Assembly (NCBI GenBank): GCA_002686115.1
Contig: NZAF01000103.1
Location: 1 to 9,129, forward strand
Origin: Halobacteriovorax sp.
Lineage (GTDB): Bacteria > Bdellovibrionota > Bacteriovoracia > Bacteriovoracales > Bacteriovoracaceae
Direction of reading: 5' to 3'
Length of the DNA stretch: 9,129 bases
The position numbers were made by a program, and so were the translations under genes. The notes beneath the pieces were generated by a model. The model saw only the letters and a list, made by a program, of their open reading frames with translations, was not told the origin of the DNA and searched no databases. Shown in pieces: positions 6,237 to 9,129 of this stretch (positions are counted from its first letter, which is position 1; every line of letters begins with the position of its first letter).

Positions 6237-6296
6237 TTCGAATCTATATTCAGACAGCTATTCATGGGACAATAAGGAGACTTTAGTTCGTTAGTT

Positions 6297-6302
6297 AGGA
6301 GG
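6297..6302 (+). promoter_or_regulatory. Perfect Shine-Dalgarno AGGAGG of the lipoprotein gene
   Basis: AGGAGG lies exactly six bases before the ATG at 6309. It is the only full-consensus ribosome site in the window and suggests strong translation of the lipoprotein. Confidence 0.85.
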
Positions 6303-6308
6303 ACTCCC

Positions 6309-7415
6309 ATGAAAATTTTCTTTTTAGGCGCCACAATGGCTGCTTTAATGTCTTGTTCACATATCCCTGGTCTAAGAGGTTTAGCTTCTGATGATACAGT
6401 AAAGTTACCTGGTACAGCTCTAGGAGCAGCAATGTATCCAGGAACTTCCAGAACAGTTGACTGGAAAGCAACGAGAAGAAGTGGTTCAGTTGTTAAAAAG
6501 TATAAATACGTTCCTTCAACTAAAAACCAAATGGCGGTTAGAACATACTTTAGAGAAGTCGAAGGGAAACCAGGAAGTTATAACGTCCTTATTCTTGAAT
6601 ATGTCGATCTTGTAAAAATGGCGCCAAAGTATATCTTCTCAAATAAGTCATCACTTATTAGTGATAAGATTGGTTACTTAAATCAAATAAATAGTAGAAT
6701 TACTGCCTATAGAGCGAACCCAACTGCAGAAGAGGGTAAGTTTGAGATGCAAAAGCTTCATTACAGAAATGGAGTACTTGAAGAAGATAATAAACCTGAA
6801 CCAAGTATGCTTATTTTAGGTGAAGATAAAGCTAATCCAATTGCTGGAGCAAAAATTACAGCTGCAAAAGATGGTGAGCCAGTTGAGATACAATTTCCAA
6901 AAGATGAAGATCATGATTTAGGAAAGCAACATAGTTTAGCTGCTTTTACTTATAATAAAGTAAAACTAAACTCGACTTGGAGAAGTGAGTACTTACCGGG
7001 ACCTTATCTTGGTGCTTACTATGACAAAAAAGATATTATTTTAGACTTAAAGAAGAAAGATGGAAATATGACTGCTAAGTTCATGATCAACAAAGATAGA
7101 AGTCATCTTTCTAAGAAAAAGAGAGAGAAGCAATTAACAAATGCAAAGTCAGCTTATATTGAAGGTGAATTTATCGCGAAAAAAGTTGAAGATGGAATCT
7201 TTGTTTTTGAAGCAAAAGATAATAACGTTAGAAATAAAGACTATGTTGAAGGAAAGTTAGGTTTATTTATAGATATTTTCGATGCAACAGAAGCTCTAGG
7301 GCAGGATGTTGTTGAGCTTGTTATTGTTGATTCTAATGCTCCTACAGACTTTCTAATGTACTATGAGCATCCAGAGAACGGTGAAGGTCAAGATCATAAG
7401 AATAAAAATAAGTAA
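6309..7415 (+). CDS. Lipoprotein of unknown function, probably highly expressed
   Basis: I do not recognise this 368-residue protein. It begins with a short signal peptide and a lipobox, LMSC, placing the lipidated cysteine at residue 16. Ser at +2 would send it to the outer membrane if the organism follows the E. coli rule. The mature protein is hydrophilic, lysine-rich and without further transmembrane segments or cysteines. It has beta-type stretches such as YNVLILEYVDLV and DVVELVIVDS and ends in a polar tail rich in Lys and Asn. All 13 arginines are AGA, unlike radD, which uses many CGN codons. With the perfect AGGAGG site and a strong terminator, this points to a highly expressed, single-gene transcript. 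No catalytic motif is visible; a structural or surface role is only a guess. Confidence 0.85.
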   Translation: MKIFFLGATMAALMSCSHIPGLRGLASDDTVKLPGTALGAAMYPGTSRTVDWKATRRSGSVVKKYKYVPSTKNQMAVRTYFREVEGKPGSYNVLILEYVDLVKMAPKYIFSNKSSLISDKIGYLNQINSRITAYRANPTAEEGKFEMQKLHYRNGVLEEDNKPEPSMLILGEDKANPIAGAKITAAKDGEPVEIQFPKDEDHDLGKQHSLAAFTYNKVKLNSTWRSEYLPGPYLGAYYDKKDIILDLKKKDGNMTAKFMINKDRSHLSKKKREKQLTNAKSAYIEGEFIAKKVEDGIFVFEAKDNNVRNKDYVEGKLGLFIDIFDATEALGQDVVELVIVDSNAPTDFLMYYEHPENGEGQDHKNKNK

Positions 7416-7437
7416 TAGTTAAATACAATATCACATG

Positions 7438-7466
7438 AAAGGGCCTACTTTGGGCCCTTTTTTTTT
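7438..7466 (+). terminator. Strong intrinsic terminator of the lipoprotein gene
   Basis: AAAGGGCC (7438-7445) pairs perfectly with GGCCCTTT (7453-7460) around a seven-base loop, and the T run continues to 7466, making nine T in all. It begins 22 bases after the lipoprotein stop codon, the standard arrangement for Rho-independent termination, and separates that gene from the next one. Confidence 0.93.
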
Positions 7467-7499
7467 GACTCTAGATAGAAGTGATAATAGTCTTAGTCT

Positions 7500-8381
7500 A
7501 TGCTTTACCGAATTCTATTTACTATTCTTTTTATCTACTCAACCGCTCAAGGGGCATTAAAAATAACTTGGTTTGGAACCACAACTTTTAATATCTCTGA
7601 TGGAAAGACGGCTATTTTCTTTGACCCTTTTGTCACGAGGCCAAGTCTATGGAGTATCATTTCGTTTAGTGATGAGAAGTCTAATATTTTTCACGTAAAA
7701 AGATGGCTTAATAAGATTGATAAAAAAAATATCAAAGGGATCTTTGTTAGTCATACTCATTACGATCATGCACTTGATTTAAATAATTTCCAAAGAGAAA
7801 CTGGGGCCATGGTTTTTGGCTCTTACTCTGCTAAAAATATCTTACTCGGTGGAGCTATCGATTCTAAGCACTTCACTTATTCAAAAGTAGGAGAGAGCTT
7901 TAAAGTAGGTGATTTTAAAGTATCCGTCTTATCAGGGGAGCATCCATCACATTTTTTAGGGATGACTTTTTGGACTGGAGATATTGAAGCACCGATAAAA
8001 GAAAATTCACCACTTTATAAGTATAAGCAAGGTGAGGTTTTTAATTACTTTATTGAGCATCCAAGTGGAAATATTTTTTTCCATCCTTCAGGGCAAGTGA
8101 CTTTAAAAGAAGAAAAGCTTTCAAAAATGAAGTCAAAGATTCTTATTCAAGGAATTGCAAAGAGGGAGAGTAGTGAAGCACTTATTGATTCAGTATTAGT
8201 ACCAGTTGGGGCAAGTGTCGTGATTCCTGCTCATCATGATGACTTCTTTAAATCATTAGAAGATGGCTTTCATGAGATGACTCTTGTTGATCCACAGGAA
8301 TTCAAAGAGACCTTAAAGAAGTCAAAAAGTAGTATTAACTATGTTGAAATGAAGTACGGAGAAACCCTTACTTTTCAATAA
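7500..8381 (+). CDS. Exported metallo-beta-lactamase-fold hydrolase
   Basis: This 293-residue protein has the metallo-beta-lactamase fold, closest in style to the UlaG-like/YcbX-independent zinc hydrolase group that includes many uncharacterised enzymes. The opening strand LKITWFGTTTFNISDG, the FFDPF strand, and the metal motif HTHYDH with His85, His87, Asp89 and His90 are all present. His148 (SGEHPSHF) and the final PAHHDDFF are placed to complete a two-metal site. The substrate is unknown, and nothing indicates a true beta-lactamase. Residues 1-18 form a signal peptide (cut after AQG), so the enzyme probably acts in the periplasm, whereas UlaG-type enzymes are usually cytoplasmic. No Shine-Dalgarno precedes the ATG; a GATAAT at 7483-7488 could be a -10 giving a leader of about five bases. 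The 3' end overlaps the convergent gene by 14 bases. Metal binding is probable from intact ligands. Confidence 0.88.
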   Translation: MLYRILFTILFIYSTAQGALKITWFGTTTFNISDGKTAIFFDPFVTRPSLWSIISFSDEKSNIFHVKRWLNKIDKKNIKGIFVSHTHYDHALDLNNFQRETGAMVFGSYSAKNILLGGAIDSKHFTYSKVGESFKVGDFKVSVLSGEHPSHFLGMTFWTGDIEAPIKENSPLYKYKQGEVFNYFIEHPSGNIFFHPSGQVTLKEEKLSKMKSKILIQGIAKRESSEALIDSVLVPVGASVVIPAHHDDFFKSLEDGFHEMTLVDPQEFKETLKKSKSSINYVEMKYGETLTFQ

Positions 8382-9129
8382 CCTCATGTCTATAAAAGAT
8401 ACCAGTATCACCAAAGCTTGAAGCTACAAAAGGTGAGGTCGTAATGACATCTGCAATAGGTATTGCTGCACTTTTAAACTTTTCAATATCCTCATTCTTA
8501 TAATGATAATAATCAAAGTCTCTATAATTCATCTCTTCTGTTTTATTTGGAAGAGCATAAATTGTATAAAGCTTTGTTCCTGGTTCAATCTTTGCAAGAC
8601 TTTCTCTGATGTCATGCTTTTCAGAAGGAGTTGAAACTTTCTCATTTGGAACAAAGAAGATTTGTCTTGGAGCATTCACTTTTTCAGCCATGATTCCATT
8701 TGTATTCCATTTTGCGAGATGATCTAGACCAAGTTCTTCAGGGAAATCTGTGACCTTTGAAAATGCCCAGTGAACTGCTTTAAACTTCCATCCCTTATTA
8801 ATTGGAACGATATTTGAGAGTGGATTTTTAAAGAAGTTATAGTCGTACTCTTGACCTTCAAGTGTGTACAGCGCCGAAACATTTGCACTGTATGTATCGC
8901 TTCTAAAAACCTTTAATGCCATACCTGGAGCAACTGGCTTATCATTTTTCTCACTAGGTTTGTAAGTTAATGACAGCCTTAAAAGAGCACAGTCTGCGCC
9001 CTCAAAAATCCCTGTGTATGAGTTATTTTCTCTTGCTACAATTTTGACCGAAGCAGTAGTCCCTCTTCTATGAAGATATTTGTGCCAACCCTTTGGTGAA
9101 AAGTCCCCTTGCTTGTTAGCTTTTTCATA
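8368..9129 (-). CDS. Catalase-superfamily-like protein, 5' end cut by window edge
   Basis: The reading frame is open from the right edge to the stop, giving the last 253 residues. The ATG at 8922 is internal, because the conserved region runs through it. The segment LHRRGTTASVKI resembles the distal-histidine strand of catalases (VHARG-type), and the later stretches YTGIFEGADCALLRLS, PGMALKVFRSDTYSAN and GQEYDYNFFKNPLSN recall catalase-like proteins. NAPRQIFFVPNEKV follows. If this is right, the His in LHRRG is the distal heme residue. The chain ends soon after, and I see no Y-G-(D/S)-T-H-x-(Y/F)-R proximal heme-ligand segment of true catalases. It may therefore be a heme-free relative or a divergent catalase-related enzyme such as the allene oxide synthase-like ones. 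The family call is from remembered motifs. The stop overlaps the convergent metallo-hydrolase gene by 14 bases. Confidence 0.6.
   Translation of the reverse strand, partial: YEKANKQGDFSPKGWHKYLHRRGTTASVKIVARENNSYTGIFEGADCALLRLSLTYKPSEKNDKPVAPGMALKVFRSDTYSANVSALYTLEGQEYDYNFFKNPLSNIVPINKGWKFKAVHWAFSKVTDFPEELGLDHLAKWNTNGIMAEKVNAPRQIFFVPNEKVSTPSEKHDIRESLAKIEPGTKLYTIYALPNKTEEMNYRDFDYYHYKNEDIEKFKSAAIPIADVITTSPFVASSFGDTGIFYRHEVIEK

Noticed and set aside
8920..8922. ATG as the start of the catalase-like gene
   Set aside because: The same frame stays open to the window edge and encodes plausible conserved sequence upstream, so this ATG is internal.

Overview
The window is about 9.1 kb of AT-rich, densely coded bacterial chromosome. 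Several genes encode small exported proteins of no recognisable family. The gene style (many short signal-peptide proteins, a lipoprotein, AGA-rich arginine usage in one gene) together with a textbook RadD would fit a Gram-negative bacterium such as the Bacteriovorax/Halobacteriovorax group of predatory Bdellovibrionota. This is an impression from composition and protein style, not a demonstrated assignment. I see no rRNA, tRNA, CRISPR array, insertion sequence, integrase or phage gene.

Layout from left to right. (1) 1-1127, minus: the first 375 codons of a photolyase/cryptochrome-family flavoprotein, running off the left edge. (2) 1297-1578, plus: a small cysteine-containing exported protein. 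(3) 1593-2867, minus: a tight three-gene operon of a Spy/CpxP-like periplasmic protein, an ECF sigma factor and a one-pass membrane protein that is probably its anti-sigma factor. An ECF-type promoter (TGAAC-N17-CGTC) lies immediately upstream, so the operon probably activates itself. (4) 3059-4798, plus: radD, a superfamily II helicase-like DNA repair protein. It appears to have a -10 element almost touching its start codon and no Shine-Dalgarno. (5) 4795-5765, minus: a double-TM2-domain membrane protein followed by an exported protein, overlapping the radD stop codon tail to tail. (6) 5847-6182, plus: another small exported protein. (7) 6309-7415, plus: a 368-residue lipoprotein with a perfect AGGAGG ribosome site, only AGA arginine codons and a strong terminator. 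(8) 7500-8381, plus: an exported metallo-beta-lactamase-fold protein. (9) 8368-9129, minus: the C-terminal 253 residues of a catalase-superfamily-like protein, overlapping the previous gene tail to tail and running off the right edge.

How the genes relate. The sigma/anti-sigma/Spy-like operon is the one clear regulatory system and the best candidate for something new. Its layout recalls metal or envelope stress circuits of the Cnr type, but here the Spy-like gene comes first and its product carries a basic, His-containing tail. Two DNA repair genes (photolyase and radD) both look leaderless, which may mean a shared mode of expression. The remaining genes look like independent envelope or exported functions.
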